Source: Candidatus Woesearchaeota archaeon | Lineage (GTDB): Archaea; Nanoarchaeota; Nanoarchaeia; Woesearchaeales; JAGVZT01 | Direction of reading: 5' to 3' | Assembly: GCA_017608295.1 (NCBI GenBank) | Contig: JAFCGF010000068.1 | Span: 1-9,119, forward strand | Length of the DNA: 9,119 nt | Shown here: positions 1 to 6,200 of the stretch, in pieces | How positions within the stretch are numbered: the stretch's first letter is position 1 | Layout of the letters: every line of letters starts with the position of its first letter | The notes under the pieces: generated by a model | What the model was told of the DNA's origin: nothing | Seen by the model: the letters and a program-made list of their open reading frames with translations, nothing else | The model's database searches: none | Program-made: the position numbers and the translations under genes

Positions 1-2
1 TT

Positions 3-1427
3 TTACGTATATTTGTTGAAAAAGGCTATCCCGCGGGAGCGGGATTTAGTTCAACAGGTGGTATCATCATTGCCGATAGCGCTTTGTTCGAAAACAATTA
101 TAAAGCTGTTGAGTTCCTCACCTATAGTAATCGCCATATCAGCAGCTTTAAACGAACAACTTTTCAAACCACAAGAACCTATATTGACGCTTACAACTGG
201 TATCCATCTGATTTTGTCAGTTTATATGATGTAAGTGATGTTAACTTTCTGGGATGTGCTTTCCAGAATTCAACATATACAACTGATTCAGTTCTAAATT
301 CCACAAAAGGCCGCGGTATTTATTCGATTGATGCGCAGTATAACATTGACATCTATTGCACCAGTGAGGCTTCTCCCTGTCCTGATGCAGCCCAGAGCCC
401 GTGTAATTTCAATGGGTTACACTATGGGATCAAAGCAATAAATTACGAATCTGGCGATAATTTAACGGTCAATAAAGCATCTTTTACAAATAACGCAAGA
501 AGTGCCTATTTATCTGTTTGTGATAATTCGCAAATCACATCAAATAATTTCTTTATTCCCAACATCAATCATGACACCAGTTACGGCTTATATTTGAATT
601 CATGCACCGGGTATAAGGTTGAAGAGAACATCCTTCGCGAAATTGGTGATTCTCCCACCAGCATAGCTATAGGGATCGTCGTTAATAATTCGGGAACGGA
701 GATGAACGAAATCTACAACAACCAGTTCGATGCCCTAAAATATGCCATTCTTGCCCAGGATGAAAACCGGAGTTCTGATGACAGTACCGGACTTGTTATC
801 AGATGCAACGATTACGACTCTACCTTATATGACTTGGTCGTCTCCATCAGCGATACCAACTATAGTAGCGACTGGGGAATCGCCCTTTATCAGGGCGATT
901 CGCTATCAGTTATGGGGCCAGCTGCAAATACATTTTCCGATCAACATTCAAGCGGAGCAACCGATATAGATAATTATGGGGCTTTGTTTAAATATTATCA
1001 TCACACAGAGCAGCTGGGTGACCCACGGCTCGAACCCGATTATTACTCGAATGTAACGGTGAGACCAACTATTTGGGAATACTCAAAAGATAGTTGTTGT
1101 CCTTCAAAACTCAATGGAGGCGGAGGATCACCAGAGGATTATAAACAGGAAATCGCATACGAGTCAAATATTATTAGCACCAAGGAATCGCAATTAAATG
1201 CGTTAGTAGATGGCGGAAGCACTGAAGACTTGAATACTGAAATTCTTACATCATTACCACCAGAGGCTCTTGATCTCAGGAATCAACTCCTAAACGAATC
1301 ACCCTATCTCTCCGATACAGCAATGCAATCGGCCATATCGAAAGAGAATGTATTACCCAACGAAATGATCCGTGATATTCTGGTTGCAAATCCTCAATCG
1401 GCAACATCAGACAAAGTTTTTCCGTGA
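3..1427 (+). CDS. Beta-helix T9SS cargo protein, N-terminal portion (5'-partial, frame broken at 3' end)
   Basis: The reading frame is open from the left edge, so the true start and signal peptide lie outside the window; internal Met/Leu codons should not be taken as the start. The protein shows the short N/G/D-rich, Ile/Val-punctuated rungs of a right-handed parallel beta-helix (pectin-lyase/NosD-like), for example [50 protein letters not shown] and [18 protein letters not shown]. These folds are usually extracellular carbohydrate-binding, carbohydrate-cleaving or adhesive proteins, but no catalytic residues can be assigned. After about residue 370 the protein changes to a helical, Ser/Glu-rich linker. 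The frame stops at a TGA (1425-1427) created by an exact 52-bp tandem duplication; the natural continuation is the frame ending at 2337. Fold assignment is moderate, secretion is inferred from the sorting tail of the second piece, and substrate is unknown. Confidence 0.75.
   Translation, partial: LRIFVEKGYPAGAGFSSTGGIIIADSALFENNYKAVEFLTYSNRHISSFKRTTFQTTRTYIDAYNWYPSDFVSLYDVSDVNFLGCAFQNSTYTTDSVLNSTKGRGIYSIDAQYNIDIYCTSEASPCPDAAQSPCNFNGLHYGIKAINYESGDNLTVNKASFTNNARSAYLSVCDNSQITSNNFFIPNINHDTSYGLYLNSCTGYKVEENILREIGDSPTSIAIGIVVNNSGTEMNEIYNNQFDALKYAILAQDENRSSDDSTGLVIRCNDYDSTLYDLVVSISDTNYSSDWGIALYQGDSLSVMGPAANTFSDQHSSGATDIDNYGALFKYYHHTEQLGDPRLEPDYYSNVTVRPTIWEYSKDSCCPSKLNGGGGSPEDYKQEIAYESNIISTKESQLNALVDGGSTEDLNTEILTSLPPEALDLRNQLLNESPYLSDTAMQSAISKENVLPNEMIRDILVANPQSATSDKVFP
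28..45 (+). repeat. Perfect 7-bp inverted repeat inside the beta-helix coding region
   Basis: ATCCCGC (28-34), loop GGGA (35-38), GCGGGAT (39-45). It is translated in frame as part of Y-P-A-G-A-G-F and is much more GC-rich than its surroundings. It resembles REP-type palindromes seen between genes, and the bases after it (TTAGTTCA) resemble those after the hairpin at 9017-9040 read on the minus strand. It may nevertheless be ordinary coding sequence. Confidence 0.4.
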
Positions 1428-1472
1428 TATTCTGGTTGCAAATCCTCAATCGGCAACATCAGACAAAGTTTT
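1369..1472 (+). repeat. Exact 52-bp tandem duplication that frameshifts the beta-helix gene
   Basis: Bases 1369-1420 are repeated without mismatch at 1421-1472. Because 52 is not a multiple of three, the second copy shifts the frame from the one ending at 1427 to the one ending at 2337. Deleting one copy gives an uninterrupted protein through ...[13 protein letters not shown]... into ...[12 protein letters not shown]. The zero divergence means either a very recent slippage event or an assembly artefact; a length close to common k-mer sizes makes an artefact a serious possibility. Confidence 0.95.
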
Positions 1473-2337
1473 GGATGAGCTGAACAACCGGTTTGTTCCC
1501 ATGCCTGATTTGATGATGGCAGAGATACTGGCGGGGGAAGAGATCGTGTCGGCGAAAGAAGCGTTGGATGCCGAACTTTTCTCCCATAAAGCCAGGAGAT
1601 CGGTAGCACTGAATAACCTTATCCGCTTTTATAAAAACGATACAACTAACCCGGCATCACATGACAGTTTGATCGTATTACTGCAAAATGAATCGTCTCT
1701 GTCTTCAAAATATCGACTTGCGTTTGAATACATGCATGTTAGCGATACGAACAACTTGAATTATACACTGTCAGCAATCACATCAACATATAATCTTAGT
1801 CAGCAGCAAAGTAGCATGCATGATAATTATACAACTTATTTTTCAGTGTTGAAGAATCTATTGAAAAATGGGAAAAATATATTTACCATGGATTCCTCAT
1901 TACTCCCTGCTATCCACAACCTTCATACAAACAGCCTTGAACCGGTAAAATCATATACGCGGAATATTCTGATTGCACGCGGAGCAATCAACTACTATGA
2001 GCCAATCCTGCTACCCGATGAATTAAAGTCATCAAAAGGGAAGAAAACATACAGAACTGGTAAGTTTGTCGAAGAATCATATATGAAGGTTTTTCCAAAT
2101 CCGGCCTGGCAGTATGTCATTATTGAATACAATTTAAAAGACAAATTCACTGAAAAGAACGAAGTATTATTGACCCTGACAAATATGAGAGGGAATTCTG
2201 TTTTTCAAAAACAATTAATGAAACGTCAGGACCAGGACCTTATAAACACATCCGGATTCATTCCCGGTGTTTATATTTGTTCGCTTTGGGTCAACGGAAA
2301 AATGCTTGATACAAGTAAATTTGTAGTTTTAGAATAA
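1372..2337 (+). CDS. C-terminal portion of the same protein, with T9SS type A sorting domain
   Basis: This frame repeats the peptide [16 protein letters not shown] that closes the upstream piece, then continues as one polypeptide ([21 protein letters not shown]...). The middle part (about 1500-2070) is predicted helical, rich in Leu/Ser/Asn, with no recognised catalytic motif. From 2086 onward it has the signature of a Por secretion-system C-terminal sorting domain (TIGR04183 type): KVFPNPA, a beta-rich stretch ending [17 protein letters not shown], then [15 protein letters not shown] and a short final strand. That tail normally directs export through T9SS and attachment to the outer membrane. 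The first ATG fully inside this frame is at 1501, but it has no promoter of its own, so this is better read as the broken-off 3' half of one gene than as an independent gene. If the frameshift is real, the upstream half loses its sorting signal. Confidence 0.75.
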   Translation: MIFWLQILNRQHQTKFFRDILVANPQSATSDKVLDELNNRFVPMPDLMMAEILAGEEIVSAKEALDAELFSHKARRSVALNNLIRFYKNDTTNPASHDSLIVLLQNESSLSSKYRLAFEYMHVSDTNNLNYTLSAITSTYNLSQQQSSMHDNYTTYFSVLKNLLKNGKNIFTMDSSLLPAIHNLHTNSLEPVKSYTRNILIARGAINYYEPILLPDELKSSKGKKTYRTGKFVEESYMKVFPNPAWQYVIIEYNLKDKFTEKNEVLLTLTNMRGNSVFQKQLMKRQDQDLINTSGFIPGVYICSLWVNGKMLDTSKFVVLE

Positions 2338-2372
2338 AACGGCACCCCCAGGAAAAAATTCGGAGGATTTGC

Positions 2373-2380
2373 TATCTTTA
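2373..2380 (+). promoter_or_regulatory. Bacteroidota-type -7 element candidate upstream of the 2385 gene
   Basis: TATCTTTA matches the TAnnTTTG consensus at all but the last base and lies 4 bases before the ATG at 2385. No clear TTG -33 element is present at the usual spacing. If used, transcription would begin at or next to the start codon, giving a leaderless or near-leaderless message. There is no convincing Shine-Dalgarno sequence, which is normal in this phylum. Confidence 0.3.
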
Positions 2381-2384
2381 TACC

Positions 2385-3965
2385 ATGCTTAGAATTCTCA
2401 TTTTTGTAATACTAATCTTTGTTTCAATATATTCTGTTAGCCAGGATTGGGTGAGAATCTATGGTGAAGGGCAGAGTGCTTTATGCAGGGATGTCATTGA
2501 AGATTATGATAAAGGGTATGATATTTTGGGAATGATAGGTAATTATAAATATGCCTGGTTACTAAAAACTGATATTAACGGGGATACTTTATGGGATAAA
2601 AGATTTGGAAATGCACAACTCCAGGTAGGAACAAGCAATGTTGAAAAATCAGATGATGGAGGATATATTTTTTGTGGTACATGGACGAAATTTAATCTCT
2701 CATTTGATGCTTTTATCATGAAACTGAATTCCTGTGCTGAGGTTGAATGGTGTAAAACTTTAATTACACCAACTAATTATGATATGGGTATCCGGGGCAA
2801 AGTTACTCCAGAAGGTGATTATATTTTGCTGGGTGCTTACTTTAAAACAGAACCCTACTCAAACACTTCGCTTTTCAAGTTCAATAGTTCCGGAGATTTA
2901 ATCTGGCACCAGTTTTACCCATTGGAATATATCTATTATGATGATCAACCAACAGATTTAATAATGGACGATGATGGGTATTTAATCGTGACTCGACGGT
3001 ATTATCCTGATCCAGGATCAACAAGTCCCGCAATCCTACGCTCTAACTTTATTAAAACAGATACTGGAGGCAATGAACTCTGGAATACTGTTTATGTTGA
3101 TAGTGGTTATTATTATAGCAGACCATGGGGCTCAAATAAAAATCAATACGGACACTATTACACAGCATGTACTCATACTATTTATAGTTCCGGGGATAAT
3201 CCAGCTATAATAAAAGTCCTCCATAATGGTGATCAGTCCTATAACCAAGATATAATCAATACTGGAACGTTTAATCTTAGTGGGATGGGAACTATTGATT
3301 TTCTTCACGATACCAACATTGTAATGTTTGGAGGATGGTTAATATCGACGATAGAAAGCAATGTAGTTATAAAAACGGATACATTCGGAAATCTGAGAAA
3401 AACAAAAGAATTGCCTCAAACATCGAAAGCCTTTACCAAAGCAGCAAAGACATTTGACAATAAATTCGTTTCCGTTGCTAACGACATGTCCGGTGGCTGG
3501 AGGGTCTTTATGGTTAAAGTCAATTCTGCCCTGGAGTATGATAGTATATACACACAACCTTTTACATATGACAGCCTATGTCCATATCCGATTGTATCAA
3601 GCACTGTTGATCCTGATTGCGAAAATGTGTATGTGGGGATTGATGAGCCCTTTAAGAATCCTGAGACTACAAAGCTAAAGGTCTATCCAAACCCAGCCAA
3701 AGACCATATTACCATTGAAGTGCCAAAATACCTGATAGTACATAACACCACAAGTACAATTCCTTCCACTACAATTTACCATCAATGGGGGTCAGCGATG
3801 CTGGAAGTATATGACCTGTTTGGGAGGAAGGTGTTTGAGAAACAAGTTATCCGTGCGGACAGAGAGATCGATTTGGATGTTTCAGATTGGCAGGCGGGGA
3901 TGTACTTGCTCAGACTTGTTTTTCAAAACCAGCCTGTTGCAAATGAGAAGGTGGTAGTGGAGTAA
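2385..3965 (+). CDS. Secreted T9SS cargo protein with propeller-like repeats
   Basis: The 526-residue protein begins with a clear Sec signal peptide (MLRILIFVILIFVSIYSVSQ, cleavage probably near residue 20). The body has recurring motifs of the kind KTDINGDTLWDKRFGN / SDDGGYIFCGTW / DAFIMKLNSCAEVEWCKTL / LFKFNSSGDLIWHQFY. These repeat as 'K-x-[DN]-x-x-G-[DE]-x-x-W' units typical of beta-propeller-like secreted Bacteroidota proteins. Residues about 430-526 form a T9SS type A sorting domain: KLKVYPNPAKDHITIEV, LEVYDLFGRKVFEKQV, WQAGMYLLRLVF and a terminal strand. The ATG at 2385 is chosen because it places the signal peptide at the N-terminus and follows a -7-like element. It lies 47 bases after the previous gene's stop on the same strand and may be co-transcribed with it. 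It is expected on the cell surface or in the medium; no enzymatic motif was found, so the ligand is unknown. Confidence 0.85.
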   Translation: MLRILIFVILIFVSIYSVSQDWVRIYGEGQSALCRDVIEDYDKGYDILGMIGNYKYAWLLKTDINGDTLWDKRFGNAQLQVGTSNVEKSDDGGYIFCGTWTKFNLSFDAFIMKLNSCAEVEWCKTLITPTNYDMGIRGKVTPEGDYILLGAYFKTEPYSNTSLFKFNSSGDLIWHQFYPLEYIYYDDQPTDLIMDDDGYLIVTRRYYPDPGSTSPAILRSNFIKTDTGGNELWNTVYVDSGYYYSRPWGSNKNQYGHYYTACTHTIYSSGDNPAIIKVLHNGDQSYNQDIINTGTFNLSGMGTIDFLHDTNIVMFGGWLISTIESNVVIKTDTFGNLRKTKELPQTSKAFTKAAKTFDNKFVSVANDMSGGWRVFMVKVNSALEYDSIYTQPFTYDSLCPYPIVSSTVDPDCENVYVGIDEPFKNPETTKLKVYPNPAKDHITIEVPKYLIVHNTTSTIPSTTIYHQWGSAMLEVYDLFGRKVFEKQVIRADREIDLDVSDWQAGMYLLRLVFQNQPVANEKVVVE

Positions 3966-4003
3966 ATCCACTTCAACCCCTAACCCTAATAAAACAAAAA
4001 TTA

Positions 4004-4024
4004 CCTCGAATAAAATGATCGAGG
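4004..4024 (-). terminator. Hairpin with T-rich tail on the minus strand
   Basis: CCTCGA (4004-4009) pairs with TCGAGG (4019-4024) around a 9-base loop. On the minus strand the hairpin is followed by TAATTTTTGTTTT, so it resembles an intrinsic terminator for leftward transcription, for example read-through from the integrase. On the plus strand no T-run follows, although it lies 39 bases after the 3965 stop and may help protect that 3' end. The short stem keeps confidence modest. Confidence 0.4.
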
Positions 4025-4060
4025 CAACAAATATATAATCGAAAAAGAGAGATTTTTCGC

Positions 4061-4140
4061 CTATGGCGTGATAAGGCGAGATAAGGCGAGATAAGGCGAG
4101 GTATGGCGAGGTATGGCGAGGTATGGCGAGGTATGGTAAG
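4061..4140 (+). repeat. 10-bp tandem repeat, eight units (VNTR-like)
   Basis: Eight head-to-tail decamers fit the consensus RTAWGGCGAG: a degenerate first unit (CTATGGCGTG), three of ATAAGGCGAG, three of GTATGGCGAG and a degenerate last unit (GTATGGTAAG). The identical-unit blocks suggest expansion by slippage. Ten bases is close to one helical turn, so each GGCGAG box would lie on the same face of DNA. A weak open frame across it on the minus strand (PYLAIPRHTSPYLALSR...) is a by-product of the repeat, not a gene. Confidence 0.95.
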
Positions 4141-4197
4141 GAAATCCTTGTATCTATCTGATTGTTATTTACATGCATTGCTTCTGTTTTTATCGGT

Positions 4198-4221
4198 ATA
4201 TTCATTAATATATTCATTAAT
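4198..4221 (+). repeat. 12-bp perfect tandem duplication, two units
   Basis: ATATTCATTAAT occurs twice back to back. It is AT-rich, non-coding and lies between the decamer array and the IS21-like remnant. No function is apparent. Confidence 0.7.
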
Positions 4222-4284
4222 GGCCTTGATTTTAATGAAGTAAAGTCTTCTTGTGATGCTGATAAGCAGCAAAAAGAAAGGTTA

Positions 4285-4425
4285 TGGAAAAAGAATAGTA
4301 GATAAACCGGTTAGATTGACCACTCCAGGCCGATTGAAAGGGACCATCATAAATGATTTATTATCAGACTAATACTGTGGTCAAGCTCATCCGGCGCAAG
4401 GTGGTCAGAGTCTCCGGTTTTTCCA
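4285..4425. mobile_element. IS21-like miniature element or deletion remnant (ends only, no transposase)
   Basis: The outer ends are an 8-bp inverted repeat, TGGAAAAA (4285-4292) and TTTTTCCA (4418-4425). Inside the left end are two internal repeats, CCGGTTAGATTGACCAC (4307-4323) and CCGATTGAAAGGGACCATC (4330-4348). Inside the right end are two in the opposite orientation, GTGGTCAAGCTCATCCGG (4377-4394) and GTGGTCAGAGTCTCCGG (4401-4417). Multiple 'GTGGTCA-n-CCGG' boxes at each end and TG...CA termini are characteristic of IS21-family elements, where they act as transposase binding sites. Only about 28 bp separate the two ends, so istA/istB are absent and the element could move only if supplied in trans. 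No target duplication is evident. Family assignment rests on end structure alone. Confidence 0.5.
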
Positions 4426-4455
4426 CTGAATTACAAGGTCTTTGATTTTGATTAG

Positions 4456-4497
4456 TCGGGGCGAGAAGACTCGAACTTCCGACCCCTTGCACCCCAT
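4456..4497 (-). pseudogene. tRNA-Pro-like 3' half (anticodon loop to discriminator), probable att site
   Basis: Read on the minus strand the segment gives anticodon loop ATGGGGT (anticodon GGG), 3' anticodon stem GCAAG, variable loop GGGTC, T-stem/loop GGAAG-TTCGAGT-CTTCT, acceptor strand CGCCCCG and discriminator A. The 5' half is missing: the bases before the loop are AATTG, which do not pair with GCAAG, and no D-arm follows. It starts 9 bases past the integrase stop and points the same way. Tyrosine recombinases commonly insert at tRNA genes and leave a displaced 3' portion at one junction, so this is best read as an attachment-site half. The proline identity is inferred from the loop. Confidence 0.65.
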
Positions 4498-4506
4498 CAA
4501 TTATTA

Positions 4507-5742
4507 TTAATTCTTATAGATTTCCGGTATCAAATCATCATATATCTTCTTGTTTGCTTCGTCAATAGCCTCAGTGGAAAGTTGATCCAGATAAATTTGT
4601 GTCGTATTTGGGTCCTTATGTCCCAGGCCTTGTTGAATAAGGGATAACGGAAGATTTTTCTGATTTGCCAGATTCGCCCAGGAGTGCCTCGCTAGATTGC
4701 TGTGTAACGGTCGGGAAATTTTTAATTCTGCACCGAGTCTTTTTAACCTGCGATTGTACAGGTGGCGTTGATCTGAAATTTCATCATGTATATCCTTCTT
4801 CTTTCCTGTTATAATTGGGAAAACATAATCGTTGGGTCCTTTACCTTCAGAAAAAGCATCCATGATCTTTTTTATCTTGGGATGGATATCTATTGAATAA
4901 ACCTTTCCAGTCTTAGATCTCGTGTATATGATTCGCTTTTTTTCAATATTTTTCATTTTCAATAATGCCATGTCAATAAAATTCATACCCATACAATAGA
5001 AACTGAACATAAACAGATCGCGGACATAACTCATCTCTGCCTGACCTAACATAACAATTTCAAGCTGAAACAAATCAAATAATGTCAATGCTTCTATATG
5101 TGATTTGGTTATTTTGATAGAATACTTTTTAAAAGGGTTGTCTTCTTCTGATGCTTTTCCCTCTTTGACAGCATGGTTGTAAATAGCGCGTATGGTTTGC
5201 ATATAGATCCGCAATCCCTTGGTGGTCCCATTCTTGGCCTGATACTGTGTTTCAAGCCTCTTCAGCAGACGATAGGTCAATTCATTAAAAAAGATATGCT
5301 CTTTCTTTGGAAAGGATCGCTTCAGAAAACGCAAGGTTTGTTCATATACCTTGGCATTTCCCACTCTCCCTGCAGATCTAAGTTCGGAAATAAGGTGTTC
5401 GGTAAATTCATAAAATGAAAGCTGGTCTGAAAGATTTAAAACCCGGTTACGTAAATCCAATGCATCCATTTCATTCAATTCCCCTCTCCTGCGAAGTTTT
5501 TCGATTACCTTTAACCCATCAGTCTTAATGAAAAATAAGCCATTATTGAACTCCTCCAGGTCATCAATGGTTCTGCAACCTGATCTGACACGCTCCTTTT
5601 TTTGATCCCAGTACTGCGCCTCAACATGATACCCGGTTGGTATATAGACTTGTTTGTGACCATGGTATAAAAGCAAACAAATCCTCCGGGATCCATCCTT
5701 TTTTTTACTCCGCTTGTCAATGATCAATGATAGACTTGTCAT
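4507..5742 (-). CDS. Tyrosine site-specific recombinase (integrase), Bacteroidota type
   Basis: The 411-residue protein has the usual three parts. Residues about 1-90 are an arm-type DNA-binding domain (MTSLSLIIDKRSKKKDGSRRICLLL...VYIPTGYHVEAQYWDQ), about 100-205 a SAM-like core-binding domain, and about 215-400 the catalytic domain. Visible catalytic positions are the beta-hairpin Lys (TRSKTGK), Arg about 352 in ARHSWA, His about 375 in GLGHKD and nucleophile Tyr about 384 in TQIYLD. The first catalytic Arg appears to be Met (FYCMGMNFIDMALL) and the second-motif His appears to be Asn (SNLARHSWA); related Bacteroidota integrases also vary at these positions. It would integrate or excise a mobile element at a tRNA site. 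It is alone: no excisionase, relaxase, phage or cargo gene lies between the flanking tRNA fragments. The ATG at 5742 gives the full arm domain. Confidence 0.93.
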   Translation of the reverse strand: MTSLSLIIDKRSKKKDGSRRICLLLYHGHKQVYIPTGYHVEAQYWDQKKERVRSGCRTIDDLEEFNNGLFFIKTDGLKVIEKLRRRGELNEMDALDLRNRVLNLSDQLSFYEFTEHLISELRSAGRVGNAKVYEQTLRFLKRSFPKKEHIFFNELTYRLLKRLETQYQAKNGTTKGLRIYMQTIRAIYNHAVKEGKASEEDNPFKKYSIKITKSHIEALTLFDLFQLEIVMLGQAEMSYVRDLFMFSFYCMGMNFIDMALLKMKNIEKKRIIYTRSKTGKVYSIDIHPKIKKIMDAFSEGKGPNDYVFPIITGKKKDIHDEISDQRHLYNRRLKRLGAELKISRPLHSNLARHSWANLANQKNLPLSLIQQGLGHKDPNTTQIYLDQLSTEAIDEANKKIYDDLIPEIYKN

Positions 5743-5756
5743 ATTGTAATAAGTTA

Positions 5757-5780
5757 TTTGCCATAAAATTTGCCATAAAA
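5757..5780. repeat. Perfect 12-bp tandem repeat upstream of the integrase
   Basis: TTTGCCATAAAA occurs twice with no spacer. It lies 15 bases upstream of the integrase start and overlaps its predicted -7 element. Short direct repeats beside an integrase gene are typical arm-type integrase sites; binding there would also repress the gene. The function is inferred. Confidence 0.75.
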
Positions 5781-5809
5781 ATACATATTAATTTCGATAT
5801 TTCCAACAA
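5776..5809 (-). promoter_or_regulatory. Predicted integrase promoter (TTG / TAnnTTTG type)
   Basis: On the minus strand a TTG (5806-5804) is followed after 20 bases by TATTTTTA (5783-5776), close to the Bacteroidota -33/-7 consensus TTG-n19-TAnnTTTG. The predicted transcription start leaves a leader of about 25-30 bases before the ATG at 5742. An imperfect palindrome (ATGTAA-AA-TTACAT, 5820-5833) lies just upstream and could be an operator. Confidence 0.45.
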
Positions 5810-5879
5810 TTTTTGTAAAATGTAAAATTACATGTCATTGATTTAGAGTATATTTAACATGTATAATAAAATATCGTAG

Positions 5880-5926
5880 AATGCTTGACAGGCATGGGGT
5901 CGCTGGTTCGAATCCAGTACATCCCA
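5880..5926 (+). pseudogene. Second tRNA 3'-half fragment, outward-facing
   Basis: The segment folds as anticodon arm AATGC-TTGACAG-GCATG (four pairs), variable loop GGGTC, T-arm GCTGG-TTCGAAT-CCAGT, acceptor strand ACATCCC and discriminator A. No matching 5' acceptor (GGGATGT) or D-arm exists in the AT-rich bases upstream, so the gene is not complete. The anticodon position reads GAC (valine) if the alignment is right, but this is uncertain because the loop ends in an unusual G. It differs in acceptor and T-stem from the fragment at 4456-4497, so it comes from another tRNA, yet both share GCANG-GGGTC and a trailing ACTAA. It points right, away from the integrase, and probably marks an element boundary. 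Confidence 0.55.
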
Positions 5927-5939
5927 CTAACTGGAAATC

Positions 5940-5972
5940 AAAGCCTTGCATTAGATTGTGAGGCTTTTTTAT
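5940..5972 (+). terminator. Intrinsic terminator downstream of the tRNA fragment
   Basis: AAAGCCTT (5940-5947) pairs with GAGGCTTT (5960-5967, one G-T pair) around a loop of about 12 bases, and the stem runs into TTTTTT. It lies 14 bases after the tRNA-like 3' end and would terminate rightward transcription. Confidence 0.65.
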
Positions 5973-5979
5973 TTGGGTT

Positions 5980-6000
5980 GGTTGAAACATGGTTGAAACA
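5980..6000. repeat. Tandem GGTTGAAACA repeat, two copies
   Basis: GGTTGAAACA occurs at 5980-5989 and 5991-6000, giving an 11-bp period. Its layout, a short tandem box near a tRNA end, parallels the TTTGCCATAAAA pair at the integrase, so it may be the arm-type site of a different, lost integrase. The rest of 6001-6160 shows no gene or clear element. Confidence 0.6.
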
Positions 6001-6161
6001 AAATGGTAATTCAATGTGATGTAATATTATTTCGACGTCGTTTGAATGATTGAGAAGCCCAAAGAAGCAGAAATCATCTCTTAATGGCTCTGAATGGTAT
6101 ACTGAGGGAGTGTTTTATAGTTAAAATCAGTGTTTTCTCATGAATTCTCATTAATATTTCA

Positions 6162-6169
6162 TATATTTA
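6162..6169 (+). promoter_or_regulatory. -7 element candidate for the FISUMP gene
   Basis: TATATTTA matches TAnnTTTG except at the last base, with a poor -33 match (ATG at 6140-6142) at 19-base spacing. Transcription would start near 6175, inside the upstream ATG at 6171, which favours translation from the ATG at 6201. Confidence 0.3.
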
Positions 6170-6200
6170 CATGAATTATGTGATCTCAAAACCATTCACC

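Noticed and set aside
4061..4140. CRISPR array
   Set aside because: Units are 10 bp with no spacers and no palindromic repeat, and there are no cas genes nearby.
3882..4217. Minus-strand ORF of 111 codons across the decamer array
   Set aside because: Its repetitive PYLAIPR/PYLALSR segment is simply the 10-bp repeat translated in three phases. It overlaps the 3' end of the T9SS gene antisense and has no family features.
5173..5418. Plus-strand ORF inside the integrase gene
   Set aside because: It is antisense to conserved integrase core-binding sequence and has no independent support.
5880..5926. Complete tRNA gene
   Set aside because: The T-arm and acceptor 3' strand are present, but there is no GGGATGT 5' acceptor and no D-arm within the preceding AT-rich 60 bases.
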